Assembly (NCBI RefSeq): GCF_032911445.1
Contig: NZ_JAWJEJ010000001.1
Coordinates: forward strand, 124,001 to 188,000
Source: Sphingomonas sp. HF-S4
Lineage (GTDB): Bacteria > Pseudomonadota > Alphaproteobacteria > Sphingomonadales > Sphingomonadaceae
Reading direction: 5' to 3'
DNA length: 64,000 bases
The position numbers were made by a program, and so were the translations under genes. Every line of letters begins with the position of its first letter. The first letter of the stretch is position 1. Shown piece by piece: positions 44,811-52,597 of the stretch. The notes under the pieces are model-generated. The model made no database searches. It was given only the letters and a program-made list of their open reading frames with translations, and had not been told where the DNA came from.

Positions 44811-45242
44811 TCAGCCGCGCGTCAAATCCTGCCCGAACACCAGCAAATTGCCGTCGGGGGCCATCACCAGCAGTTCGCGCTGGCCGTAGATCTGGTCGAC
44901 CGGGCCGTAGAGATCGCCATCGTTGAGTTGCGGCGCCTTGGGCAGCAGTTCGGCTGCCACGGCGTCAACATCCTGGACGTCGATATAATAGCAAAAGCGG
45001 CGGTTTCCGGGTGGCGCGCCGTCGTCGCCGACATTCTCGACCAGCCGGAACGCCGCGCCCTCGCGCCGGACATAGGCATAGGCGCCCTGGCGGAAGCGGC
45101 AGTCGAAACCGAGGATGTCCGTGAAGAACGCCACCGCCGCGTCGATGTCGGGGACATGCATGAACGGGGTGACGCGATAGAGGTTGTGGTTCCCCTCCGG
45201 CGGCACTTCCGATCCCGTCACGCTGCGATACTCGAGTTCCAT
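44811..45242 (-). CDS. VOC/glyoxalase-family protein
   Basis: 143-residue protein of the vicinal oxygen chelate superfamily: TPFMHVPDIDAAVAFFTDILGFDCRFR, RREGAAFRLVE, and a second half ending GPVDQIYGQRELLVMAPDGNLLVFGQ. Two beta-alpha-beta-beta-beta modules are recognisable. Function may be glyoxalase-like, dioxygenase or drug-binding; not decidable. Confidence 0.85.
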   Translation of the reverse strand: MELEYRSVTGSEVPPEGNHNLYRVTPFMHVPDIDAAVAFFTDILGFDCRFRQGAYAYVRREGAAFRLVENVGDDGAPPGNRRFCYYIDVQDVDAVAAELLPKAPQLNDGDLYGPVDQIYGQRELLVMAPDGNLLVFGQDLTRG

Positions 45243-45308
45243 CGACGCATACTCCCTCTACTGCGCGCCGATAGCTGCGTGAAATGGAAGGAGTATGGAA
45301 GAACGCCG

Positions 45309-46688
45309 TTAAGCGCGGAACAACCCTAAGGGGCCGCGGCCGCCGGTGCTCCAGGTCGACCAATTGGGGAAGACGTAGGGCATGTCGGCGTCGCTTACGC
45401 CGTGCCAGCGCGCGATCGCGCCGATATACTCCTCCTGCGACACCGCAGGAACGAAGCGGCCTTCGTTGCTGACGTCGTTGGCGCCGCCGATCACCGGATC
45501 TGGATAAGCTCCGAAGATGCCGCCCGGCGCGACGTTGCCGCCGACGACGAGATGGTTGCCGCCCCAGGCATGGTCGGTGCCGTTCTGTGCGTTGCCTTTG
45601 AACGTGCGCCCGAAATCGCTCATCGTGAACGCCGTGACGTTCTCGCCCATCCCGATCGACTGCATCGCGCGGTGGAACCCGGCGAGCGCCATCGCCAGGT
45701 CGGCGAGCAGGTTGGCGTGGGTGCCGGTGTCGTTGTTGCCGCCGTTCACCTGGCCCGAATGGTTGTCATAGCCGCCCTGGCTGACCAGGAAGGTCTGGCG
45801 GTCATGGCCGAGCGTCGAGCGCGCGGCGATCATCCGGGCGACGCGCATCAGCTGGCGCGCGACATCGCTGGTTAGCGCAGCGCCGGTGGTCGGATTGACG
45901 AAATAGCCGTCGATCGCGCTGGTTGCGCTGATGATCGTGTTGGCGGTGTTCGCCTGGCCGTACGAACCGACGATATCGCGTGCGGTCGCCTCGGTCATTG
46001 CGCCATAGCCCGCGCCGTTGGCGAGCGCGTCGATCGCGGCATTCTTCGCCTGGTTCGCCGCGCTGCCGCCGGTCGCATAGCCGCTGCGGGCGATCGTCCC
46101 GGTCGAGGGCAGTACCAGCGCCGAGCTGGTCCGCCCGATCGTCGCAAGGTTCGATCCGGCGAGCGAGATCATCGAAGGCGTGCCGGTCGCAGCCATGCGA
46201 TCGGCCATGCGCCCCATGAAGCCGTCGATGCTGACGTCGCGCGCGCGCAGCCCCTGCCAGTGCGCCTGCTCGTCCGAGTGGCTCATCAGATTGGTCGGGC
46301 GCAGGTCGGGGCGCGACTGATAGGTCGACTTGGTCAGCGGCGCGAACAAGGTGCCCGCGTTGAGCACCAGCGCAAGGCTACCTTCGTCCCATAGCGGGCG
46401 CAGCGCTGCCATCGAGGGGTGGAGCGCATAAGCGGCGTTGGTCAGCGGGGTGAGCGCCGGCGCCTTGATGCCGACCGAGCCGCGCGCGGCGAGATAGGCG
46501 GCATGCCGGGCGTCGGTGGGGATCACCATGTTCCAGCTGTCGTTCCCGCCGAACAGGAAGACGCCGACCATCGCGCGGTAATTGCCATTGGGCGCGGCCA
46601 TTGCGCTCGTCCGGCCGAGCTGGCCCATCGCGGCCATCGCGCCGGTGCCGGCGACGAGGCGGACGAAATTGCGGCGTGACAAGGTCAT
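45309..46688 (-). CDS. exported DUF1501 protein
   Basis: 459-residue protein with a twin-arginine leader (LSRRNFVRLVAG...GQLGRTSAMA), so probably exported folded. DUF1501 features: VFLFGGNDSWNMVIPTD, LHPSMAALRPLWDEGSLALVLNAGT, MGRMADRM, and FTMSDFGRTFKGNAQNGTDHAWGGNHLVVGG, resembling sulfatase-like folds. It lies 12 nt downstream of the DUF1800 gene, and the two nearly always occur together. Function of the pair is unknown. Confidence 0.9.
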   Translation of the reverse strand: MTLSRRNFVRLVAGTGAMAAMGQLGRTSAMAAPNGNYRAMVGVFLFGGNDSWNMVIPTDARHAAYLAARGSVGIKAPALTPLTNAAYALHPSMAALRPLWDEGSLALVLNAGTLFAPLTKSTYQSRPDLRPTNLMSHSDEQAHWQGLRARDVSIDGFMGRMADRMAATGTPSMISLAGSNLATIGRTSSALVLPSTGTIARSGYATGGSAANQAKNAAIDALANGAGYGAMTEATARDIVGSYGQANTANTIISATSAIDGYFVNPTTGAALTSDVARQLMRVARMIAARSTLGHDRQTFLVSQGGYDNHSGQVNGGNNDTGTHANLLADLAMALAGFHRAMQSIGMGENVTAFTMSDFGRTFKGNAQNGTDHAWGGNHLVVGGNVAPGGIFGAYPDPVIGGANDVSNEGRFVPAVSQEEYIGAIARWHGVSDADMPYVFPNWSTWSTGGRGPLGLFRA

Positions 46689-46700
46689 CTGTCGGCTTCC

Positions 46701-48386
46701 TTAGCGGTCGACGAGGAACAGCGGGCTCGAAGCCGCGACATAGAGCATCATTTGTGCACGTTTCCGTGCCTGGACGATCGGATCGGCATGCGTGACCGCA
46801 GCACCGGCCGCCTTGAGCGCGTCCTTTTGCGGCTGGCTCAGCGTGTTGGCGAACATCAGCAGGTTGATGCGGTTCACCGTCGCGTCGAGATCGGTGGCGA
46901 TCGTTTCCCACTCGCTCCACACCGGCTGGGTGAGCGAAGAATTGGGCAGCCCCGAAGCGAGCGCGAATTCCGAACGCGTGGCGTCGCCCCCGACCGTCCA
47001 CTCATAGACGAAATTGTGCCAGCGCAGCACGTTCGAGGTGTTGAGCAGCTTCGACGCCGGGCTCTTGAGCGTGGTGCTGCCGGGCAGCGGATAGTCCTGC
47101 GGGTAGAAGTTGAACACCGAGGGCGCCCGCATCACCGGCTGGCCCATGCTGGTGTCGCGGTTGACGAAGACATAGCCGTCGGTGGTGAAGCCGATCACGC
47201 GAGCCAGGCCGGCCATCAGCAGCACCGGCTCCTTGACCTTGCCCGACGCCGCCGACGGCGCGGTCCGCGCCTCGCTGTCGGTCAGGATCGCGCGGACTAC
47301 GGCCTTGAGGTCGCCGCGCACGCCGCTGCCATTGTTGGCAAACACCGCGGACACGCGCTCAACATAAGCGGGCGTAGGGTTCGGCGTGACGAGATGAATG
47401 ATCAGGAACTTCGACACGAACGGCGCGGTCGAGGCGTTGTTGAACGCGGCATCGACCACCGCGGCGACGCTGGCGTCCTGCGCGGCGCCGGCGGAGACGC
47501 TGGTGCCCAGGAACGACTTGGCGGTGGCGTCGTAGCGCGTCGGCACGGCGATCATCGGCACCGAATAGTCGCGGGCATTGCCCTCGGTGATCGCGGCGCC
47601 GCCGACCCGGGCATAGGTCCAGCCGGTGAGTGCCTTGGCGACGCCCTTGATGTCGTCCGGGGTGTAGTTGGGCTGGCGCGCGCCGGTGGCGTCGAGCTTC
47701 GGCGTCCCGTCCATGTTGAGCTGGTCGGGCCCCATCGAGAAGAGCTGGAGCAGTTCGCGGGCGTAGTTCTCCGACGGCGCCGACTTGTTGCTGTCGGCCA
47801 TGTCGAGATAGTCGCCCATGTACCCCAGCATCGTCACCTTGGCGAGGATGTCGCGGAAATTGCCGAAGGCATTGTCGAGGAAAATCTGGTTGAACGCGGC
47901 GATGCCCGCGGCCGAATTCACTTCGGTTTCCGAGGCGACGATCATCTGGCCCAGCGCGAACGCGGTGCGCTGGCGAAGCTGGTCGGGCGCCATTACGGCA
48001 TCGGCGTAGAAGCGCATCGCGACGGGTGTGCGCGACCAATGCTGGCGCGAGCAGACCGTGTCGCCGCTCGCGCAGAAGTCGCGGCGGACGGCGGTGGTCA
48101 AGTCGGCATAGGTGCTGCCGGTCGCGGCGAACTGCTCGTCGAGCCAGCCATTGACGCCGAGATCCTTGATCTTGGCGACCAGAGCGGGCGTCGGGCCGAA
48201 GCTCGCCTGCTTGGCGAGGCGCACGGCATCGGCTTCGGTGAAGCTGGGGGTGGGTGTGGGGGCCGGGGTGACCGACACGAGGCCGCCGCCGCTGGCGGAA
48301 CCGCCGGTGCTGCCGCCGCCGTCGCAAGCCGAGAGCACAGAGAGGAGCGCTACGCCGAGCGCAGCCGATACGCGTGGTCTGAACAC
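46701..48386 (-). CDS. exported DUF1800 lipoprotein
   Basis: 561-residue protein. I choose the GTG at 48386 because GGGGGATC precedes it and it starts a lipoprotein signal peptide (VFRPRVSAALGVALLSVLSAC); a TTG 11 codons earlier is an alternative. After a Gly/Ser/Pro-rich linker come DUF1800 marks: DAVRLAKQASFGPTPALVAKI, NGWLDEQF, LRQRTAFALGQMIVASE, NYARELLQLFSMGP, ANNGSGVRGDLKAVVRAIL and MGQPVMRAPSVFNFYPQDYP. Upstream of the DUF1501 gene. Function unknown. Confidence 0.9.
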   Translation of the reverse strand: MFRPRVSAALGVALLSVLSACDGGGSTGGSASGGGLVSVTPAPTPTPSFTEADAVRLAKQASFGPTPALVAKIKDLGVNGWLDEQFAATGSTYADLTTAVRRDFCASGDTVCSRQHWSRTPVAMRFYADAVMAPDQLRQRTAFALGQMIVASETEVNSAAGIAAFNQIFLDNAFGNFRDILAKVTMLGYMGDYLDMADSNKSAPSENYARELLQLFSMGPDQLNMDGTPKLDATGARQPNYTPDDIKGVAKALTGWTYARVGGAAITEGNARDYSVPMIAVPTRYDATAKSFLGTSVSAGAAQDASVAAVVDAAFNNASTAPFVSKFLIIHLVTPNPTPAYVERVSAVFANNGSGVRGDLKAVVRAILTDSEARTAPSAASGKVKEPVLLMAGLARVIGFTTDGYVFVNRDTSMGQPVMRAPSVFNFYPQDYPLPGSTTLKSPASKLLNTSNVLRWHNFVYEWTVGGDATRSEFALASGLPNSSLTQPVWSEWETIATDLDATVNRINLLMFANTLSQPQKDALKAAGAAVTHADPIVQARKRAQMMLYVAASSPLFLVDR

Positions 48387-48464
48387 TGGATGATCCCCCG
48401 CCGCTGCGCCCACGCGCAACCTGCATCCTTATGAATAGATGGACGGGGTTAACCGGACAAGTTG

Positions 48465-48491
48465 TAGGAATACCTAAGGAAATTTTAGGAA
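48465..48491 (-). promoter_or_regulatory. three phased AGGAA boxes upstream of the DUF1800-DUF1501 pair
   Basis: AGGAA occurs at 48466-48470, 48477-48481 and 48487-48491, i.e. at 11- and 10-nt intervals (one helical turn), in an AT-rich patch about 80-105 nt upstream of the DUF1800 start. On the minus strand they read TTCCT. This looks like a tandem binding site for a dimeric activator or response regulator, but none can be named. Confidence 0.3.
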
Positions 48492-48563
48492 GACGTTTAC
48501 GATTGCCGTTGGGTGAGCCCTATCAGCGCTTCATGCGGATAGGGAGGCGCGCGCAGATACGAA

Positions 48564-48591
48564 AAGGGCGGCCCGTTGCCGGACCGCCCTT
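48564..48591 (-). terminator. terminator of rplM-rpsI
   Basis: Outer stem AAGGGCGG/CCGCCCTT (48564-48571 and 48584-48591) with an inner pairing, followed on the minus strand by TTTTC. It begins 22 nt past the rpsI stop. Confidence 0.8.
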
Positions 48592-48613
48592 CGCTTGTTC
48601 TGGGTAGAACCGC

Positions 48614-49153
48614 TTAGCGCTTCGAGAACTGGAAGCTGCGGCGAGCCTTGGCCTTGCCGTACTTCTTGCGCTCGACCGTGCGGCTGTCGCGGGTTAGGAA
48701 GCCTGCTGCCTTGACCGGGGCGCGAAGCACCGGCTCGTAGCGAGTCAGCGCCTGGCTGATGCCGTGCTTGACTGCGCCGGCCTGGCCCGAAAGCCCGCCG
48801 CCCTTGACGGTGCAGACCACGTCATACTGGCCCTCGCGATCGGCAACGCCGAACGGCTGGTTGATGACGAGACGCAGCGTCGGACGCGCGAAATAGACTT
48901 CCTGGTCGCGGCCGTTGATCGTGATCTTGCCGGTGCCCGGCTTGATCCACACGCGGGCGACGGCGTCCTTGCGGCGGCCGGTGGCGTACGAACGGCCGAG
49001 GCTGTCGATGATCTTCTCGCGCAGCGGGGTGTTCGACACGGGCGCTGCGGCCGGTGCGTTCAGATACTCGTCGGCGCTGGCCGGAACGCCCGTGGGCTCT
49101 TCACCGGCCGCGATAGCGCCAAGATCGGAAAGGGACTGGCGGTTGTCGGACAT
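48614..49153 (-). CDS. rpsI: 30S ribosomal protein S9
   Basis: 179-residue S9; the conserved part begins [28 protein letters not shown] and ends in the basic [18 protein letters not shown], whose tail contacts the P-site tRNA. The N-terminal extension of about 45 residues is longer than in E. coli and is usual in sphingomonads as far as I recall. The start overlaps the rplM stop by one base (TAATG), so it is translationally coupled. Confidence 0.97.
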   Translation of the reverse strand: MSDNRQSLSDLGAIAAGEEPTGVPASADEYLNAPAAAPVSNTPLREKIIDSLGRSYATGRRKDAVARVWIKPGTGKITINGRDQEVYFARPTLRLVINQPFGVADREGQYDVVCTVKGGGLSGQAGAVKHGISQALTRYEPVLRAPVKAAGFLTRDSRTVERKKYGKAKARRSFQFSKR

Positions 49154-49632
49154 TATGCGCCCACCTTGTTCTTGCGGTTCATCGACGCGATGTCGAGGAC
49201 TTCGGGGTTCTGCGCGGCGTGCGGATGCTCGGTGCCGGCGAAGATGCGCAGGTTGCGCATCTGCTGACGTCCGAGCGGGCCGCGCGGGATCATGCGCTCA
49301 ACGGCCTTCTCGAGCACGCGCTCCGGGAAGCGACCCTCGAGCACCTTGGCAGCGGTGATTTCCTTGATGCCGCCGGCATAGCCGGTGTGCTTGTAATAGA
49401 CCTTGTTCGCCAGCTTCTTGCCGGTGAAACGGATCTTGTCGGCGTTGATCACGACGACGTTGTCGCCGCAATCGACGTGCGGGGTGAAGCTGGTCTTGTG
49501 CTTGCCGCGCAGCACGTTGGCGATGATCGTCGCCGCACGACCGACCACCAGGCCGTCGGCATCGACGATATGCCACTTCTTCTCCACCTCAGCCGGCTTC
49601 ACCGACTTGGTGGTCTTCATCAGCGCCTTCAT
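49153..49632 (-). CDS. rplM: 50S ribosomal protein L13
   Basis: 159-residue L13: [62 protein letters not shown] and [23 protein letters not shown] are family marks. Start at 49632 with AAGG about 10 nt upstream; the upstream extension is rejected because L13 has no such leader. First gene of the rplM-rpsI operon. Confidence 0.97.
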   Translation of the reverse strand: MKALMKTTKSVKPAEVEKKWHIVDADGLVVGRAATIIANVLRGKHKTSFTPHVDCGDNVVVINADKIRFTGKKLANKVYYKHTGYAGGIKEITAAKVLEGRFPERVLEKAVERMIPRGPLGRQQMRNLRIFAGTEHPHAAQNPEVLDIASMNRKNKVGA

Positions 49633-49696
49633 GGCCTGTGACCTTTCGAGGTTTAAACGCAAGCGCGCCAGCCTTGCGGCCAGCGCGGTTGGCGGT

Positions 49697-49725
49697 CGTT
49701 TGGCGAAAGGGCACTCGAAAGTCAA
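49697..49725 (-). promoter_or_regulatory. putative promoter of rplM-rpsI
   Basis: On the minus strand TTGACT (49725-49720) with a 17-nt spacer to CAAACG (49702-49697); it would give a leader of about 60 nt before rplM. The -35 is strong, the -10 weak. Confidence 0.35.
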
Positions 49726-49748
49726 GCAAATCGGCGTGTTTGCTGACG

Positions 49749-49762
49749 GGTATTATAATACC
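49749..49762. promoter_or_regulatory. 14-bp AT-rich palindrome GGTATTATAATACC
   Basis: Perfect palindrome 5 nt beyond the stop of the gene ending at 49768 and about 24 nt upstream of the putative rplM -35. It contains TATAAT in both orientations. It may be a regulator site or a promoter element; no regulator can be named. Confidence 0.25.
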
Positions 49763-49767
49763 ATGGG

Positions 49768-50601
49768 CTAGCGCGGCCAGGCCGAAGGGCTGGCGATCTC
49801 GACCCTGGTGTGGGTGACGAGGCGGGTTTCGCGCGTGCCGGCGAGGTTGCGGACGGTGTCGGTAGCGGTGGCGAGCAGGCCGGTGCGCGGGTCGACGGTG
49901 CGGATGCGCTTTAGCGATACCGAGCCGGTGCGGGCGGGGGCCGGGCCTTCGGGTGGGAGCGTGACGGTCGCCGTGGCGGTGGTGGTGATGCGGAGCAGGC
50001 TGCCGGCGGCTTCGGTGCGGCGCGTACCGGCGAGGGTTAGCGGGGTGCCGAAGGGCGAAGTCCCGGGGAGTTCGACTGCCGCGGTGGCGCCGGGTGCCTC
50101 GACAGGGTCGGCGGTGATCGCTGCAGTGACCAGCGTTGCGAGCAGCGCGCGGCGGCGATCGGGGGGCAGTGCGCGGAGCGGCGCGACGAGTCGCGTGGCG
50201 AGCATGCTGGATTCGTCCGGCGACAGGCTGCGCCGGGAGGAGACCGCTTCGGCGATATGGGCGCAGACTCTTTCCCAAAGTGCGGCCATGTCGTCGACTT
50301 CGATAACTTGCCCACGGGAATCGAGGTGGAGCACGATGGTCCGCCCGGCGAGTGCCGTCAGGCCACGCTCGACCAGGTTGCCCAGTGCCTCGGGACCGCT
50401 GGTTGCATTGGCGAGCAGCACTGCTTCGGCGCGATAGCCCTCGCCTTCGCGGTGGAAGCGGACCAGTCGTTCGAGCCGATAGCGGCGCTCGACGGGCGAG
50501 GTTTCGATGCGCTCGGCGACGATGCGCAGCGGGGTGTCGAGCGGCGGCGCGAAGGCCGGCGCGGCCACCGCCGCCTGGAGCAGCACCGCCGCGATGAGCA
50601 T
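49768..50601 (-). CDS. exported protein of unknown function
   Basis: 277-residue protein with a signal peptide (MLIAAVLLQAAVAAPAFA). The start overlaps the cutA stop by one base (TGATG), which fixes it at 50601. The protein has alternating beta-type segments (RIVAERIETSPVERRYRLERLVRFHREGEGYRAEAVLL, ending RETRLVTHTRVEIA) and resembles secreted DUF-type proteins without a name I can give. Last gene of ctaA-cutA-orf. Confidence 0.65.
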   Translation of the reverse strand: MLIAAVLLQAAVAAPAFAPPLDTPLRIVAERIETSPVERRYRLERLVRFHREGEGYRAEAVLLANATSGPEALGNLVERGLTALAGRTIVLHLDSRGQVIEVDDMAALWERVCAHIAEAVSSRRSLSPDESSMLATRLVAPLRALPPDRRRALLATLVTAAITADPVEAPGATAAVELPGTSPFGTPLTLAGTRRTEAAGSLLRITTTATATVTLPPEGPAPARTGSVSLKRIRTVDPRTGLLATATDTVRNLAGTRETRLVTHTRVEIASPSAWPR

Positions 50602-50915
50602 CAGTCCGTCTCTGCCTCTACCCAGCCGCTCAGCGCAGCGCGCGCGGCGACCGGCCAGGTCTCGACCGCGGGCAGGTCGTAGGAATGCAGGGCCTCGATC
50701 CGCTTGCGCGGCCGCTCGGCGAGCGCGGGCATGGTCTTGAACAGTGCCGGAACTTCGTCGGCGCGCTCGATCGCGCCCTGCCAGCGATAGATCGAGCGGC
50801 ACGGCGCGAGGATGTTGACGCAGGCGGCGAGACGCTCCGCCACCACCGCCTCCGCGACACGCTCGGCCTCGGCGCGATCGGGGAACGTGCAATGGAGCAG
50901 CGCGATATCGCTCAT
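50601..50915 (-). CDS. cutA: divalent-cation tolerance protein CutA
   Basis: 104-residue CutA1, a very stable trimeric protein: LLHCTFPDRAEAERVAEAVVAERLAACVNILAPCRSIYRWQGAIERADEV is the family core, with SYDLPAVETWPV towards the end. Linked in E. coli to copper tolerance, but its molecular role is debated. Start overlaps the ctaA stop by 4 nt and its stop overlaps the next start by 1 nt, so all three are coupled. Confidence 0.94.
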   Translation of the reverse strand: MSDIALLHCTFPDRAEAERVAEAVVAERLAACVNILAPCRSIYRWQGAIERADEVPALFKTMPALAERPRKRIEALHSYDLPAVETWPVAARAALSGWVEAETD

Positions 50916-51928
50916 CGCCGACCCATGGCGTGGACGCCCCAGGCGGTTGCGGCAACGAGCAGCGCGCCGACGAGTTGGTGGAGCGCGGCGAGCGGGAGGT
51001 TCATGCTGGACATCACCGTGGCGATGCCGAGCAGGATCTGCGTGCCGAAGGCGCTGTGGATCGCGATCGAGGCGCGGCGGTCGATACGGCGCGTGGCGCG
51101 GGCGAGGACGACCAGGGCGGCGACGGTCACCCAGGCCCACCAGCGGTGGACGAAATGGACGATCGCCGGATCGTTGAACAGCGCGTCGAGGAACGGCCGG
51201 CCGGCGACGGTGGGGCCGGGATAGAAGCTGCCGTTCATCAGCGGCCATTGATCGGTGACCAGGCCCGCGTTGAGCCCGGCGACGAGGGCGCCGTAAAGCA
51301 GCTGGACGAACAGGATCGTGCTGACTGCTATGCCTAGGCCCGTCAGCCGGGCCGGGCGTGCGTGCGGATCGCGGGCGAGCGCGCGCAGATCGAGTGCGGT
51401 CCAGACGATACCGGCCAGTGTGAACAACGCGACCAACAAGTGGACCGCGAGGCGGACGTGGCTGACATCGGTGCGCACGCTGAGCCCCGACTGGACCATC
51501 CACCAGCCGATCGCGCCCTGCAGTCCGCCGAGGGCGAGCAGCGCCACGAGGCGCGGACCATAGCCGCTCGGGATCTGGCGGCGCACCGCGAACCAGAGCA
51601 GCGGCAGCGCGAAGGTCACGCCGATCAGACGGCCGAGCAGCCGGTGCAGATACTCCCAGAAGAAGATCGTCTTGAACCCGGCGAGCGTCATGCCCTGGTT
51701 GAGCTGCTGATATTCGGGGATGCGCTGGTAATTGGCGAACTCGGCCTGCCACTGCGCATCGTTGAGGGGCGGGACCACGCCCGAGATCGGCTTCCACTGA
51801 GTGATCGACAGACCGGATTCGGTGAGCCGGGTGATCCCGCCGATCACTACCATCAGCACAATCAGCGCCGCGACGATGAACAGCCAGTTTGCGAGTGCAC
51901 GCGGGCGAGTGCGAAAGGAATTTGTCAT
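50912..51928 (-). CDS. ctaA: heme A synthase
   Basis: 338-residue COX15/CtaA protein with eight membrane helices, converting haem O to haem A for cytochrome oxidase. Motifs: GGITRLTESGLSITQWKP, FFWEYLHRLLGRLIG (haem ligand His), VRLAVHLLVALF, IVHFVHRWWAWV and LAALHQLVGAL. I use the ATG at 51928, which follows GAAG; a GTG three codons earlier is possible. Haem supply links it to hemF and the bc1 genes here. Confidence 0.95.
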   Translation of the reverse strand: MTNSFRTRPRALANWLFIVAALIVLMVVIGGITRLTESGLSITQWKPISGVVPPLNDAQWQAEFANYQRIPEYQQLNQGMTLAGFKTIFFWEYLHRLLGRLIGVTFALPLLWFAVRRQIPSGYGPRLVALLALGGLQGAIGWWMVQSGLSVRTDVSHVRLAVHLLVALFTLAGIVWTALDLRALARDPHARPARLTGLGIAVSTILFVQLLYGALVAGLNAGLVTDQWPLMNGSFYPGPTVAGRPFLDALFNDPAIVHFVHRWWAWVTVAALVVLARATRRIDRRASIAIHSAFGTQILLGIATVMSSMNLPLAALHQLVGALLVAATAWGVHAMGRR

Positions 51929-51985
51929 TTTTAGCACTTCGCCGGTTTATGCGCTGGCCGGGGCAAAAGCTAGGCGCTGGCGAGC

Positions 51986-52189
51986 TCAGCCTTCGGGAAG
52001 CTGGAGCGGCGGCGGGGCCGGGCGGCGCTTCATTGCGATGTCGATCAGCGTTTCGAGCTGGATCAGCCGCTCGCGCGTCTCCTGCGAATCGCGACGGGCT
52101 TCCTCGGCAACCTTGAGCGCCTGCTCGACCTTGTACTGGAGCAAGGTCACCTGCTGGAGCGCGCGGAGCGCGTCACTCCAGAAGCTCAT
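51986..52189 (-). CDS. small coiled-coil protein coupled to the RHH-like gene
   Basis: 67-residue protein (MSFWSDALRALQQVTLL...) that is almost entirely one helix with a strong heptad pattern (VEQALKVAEEARRDSQETRERLIQLETLID) and a proline-rich end. The ATG overlaps the stop of the RHH-like gene (ATGA), so they are made together. No family recognised; a partner or adaptor of the upstream protein is a reasonable guess. Confidence 0.65.
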   Translation of the reverse strand: MSFWSDALRALQQVTLLQYKVEQALKVAEEARRDSQETRERLIQLETLIDIAMKRRPAPPPLQLPEG

Positions 52190-52557
52190 TGGCGCGCCTC
52201 GCTCGACAGCGCATGCCCCAGTGCGTCCCAATCGATGTCGGTGCGTGCCTGCAATTCGGCGCGCACCTTTGTCCGGTACGCGTCTTCGTCAAAGGTCTCC
52301 GCACGAACCTGCTGGGCCTCGAGCGCGGCGAAGGCCCTTTCGGTGCTGGCGTTGGCGGCTTCGAGTTGCGTGAGCAATTCGCGCATCAGCATCTGTTCGG
52401 CTTCGCTCGGCTCGGAATAGCGTTCGGCGGCGGTGCGCAGATAATCGCTGACCGTCATGTCCGCCGCGGCGGCGCTGGCGGCGATGCGCTGCTTTTCCGC
52501 TGGGGAGACCAGCACGACGAGGCGGCTCGATCGCGCTCCATGAAGTTGAGTAGCCAT
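52186..52557 (-). CDS. ribbon-helix-helix-like DNA-binding protein
   Basis: 123-residue protein whose first 50 residues (SRLVVLVSPAEKQRIAASAAAADMTVSDYLRTAAERY) resemble MobC/CopG-type ribbon-helix-helix domains: a short strand then two helices. The rest is helical (EQMLMRELLTQLEAANASTERAFAALEAQ). Start chosen at 52557; in-frame ATGs at 52563 and 52569 are also possible and none has a good ribosome-binding site. All three lie in a perfect 29-bp palindrome, suggesting autoregulation. Coupled to a small coiled-coil gene. Could be a relaxosome-type accessory protein remnant or a chromosomal regulator. Confidence 0.65.
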   Translation of the reverse strand: MATQLHGARSSRLVVLVSPAEKQRIAASAAAADMTVSDYLRTAAERYSEPSEAEQMLMRELLTQLEAANASTERAFAALEAQQVRAETFDEDAYRTKVRAELQARTDIDWDALGHALSSEARQ

Positions 52558-52582
52558 GCACATGTACATATCATGTGCATGG
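52554..52582. promoter_or_regulatory. 29-bp perfect palindrome over the RHH-like start
   Basis: CCATGCACATG (52554-52564) and CATGTGCATGG (52572-52582) are exact inverted repeats with a 7-nt spacer. It covers the possible start codons of the RHH-like gene and ends 15 nt from the dxs stop. Size and symmetry fit an operator bound by a dimeric or tetrameric RHH protein, most simply the gene's own product. Confidence 0.55.
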
Positions 52583-52597
52583 TAGATCTTCAATGGA

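Noticed and set aside
46752..48434. Plus-strand frame of 560 codons opposite the DUF1800 gene
   Set aside because: Low-complexity Arg/Gly/Val composition and exact opposition to a well-recognised gene.
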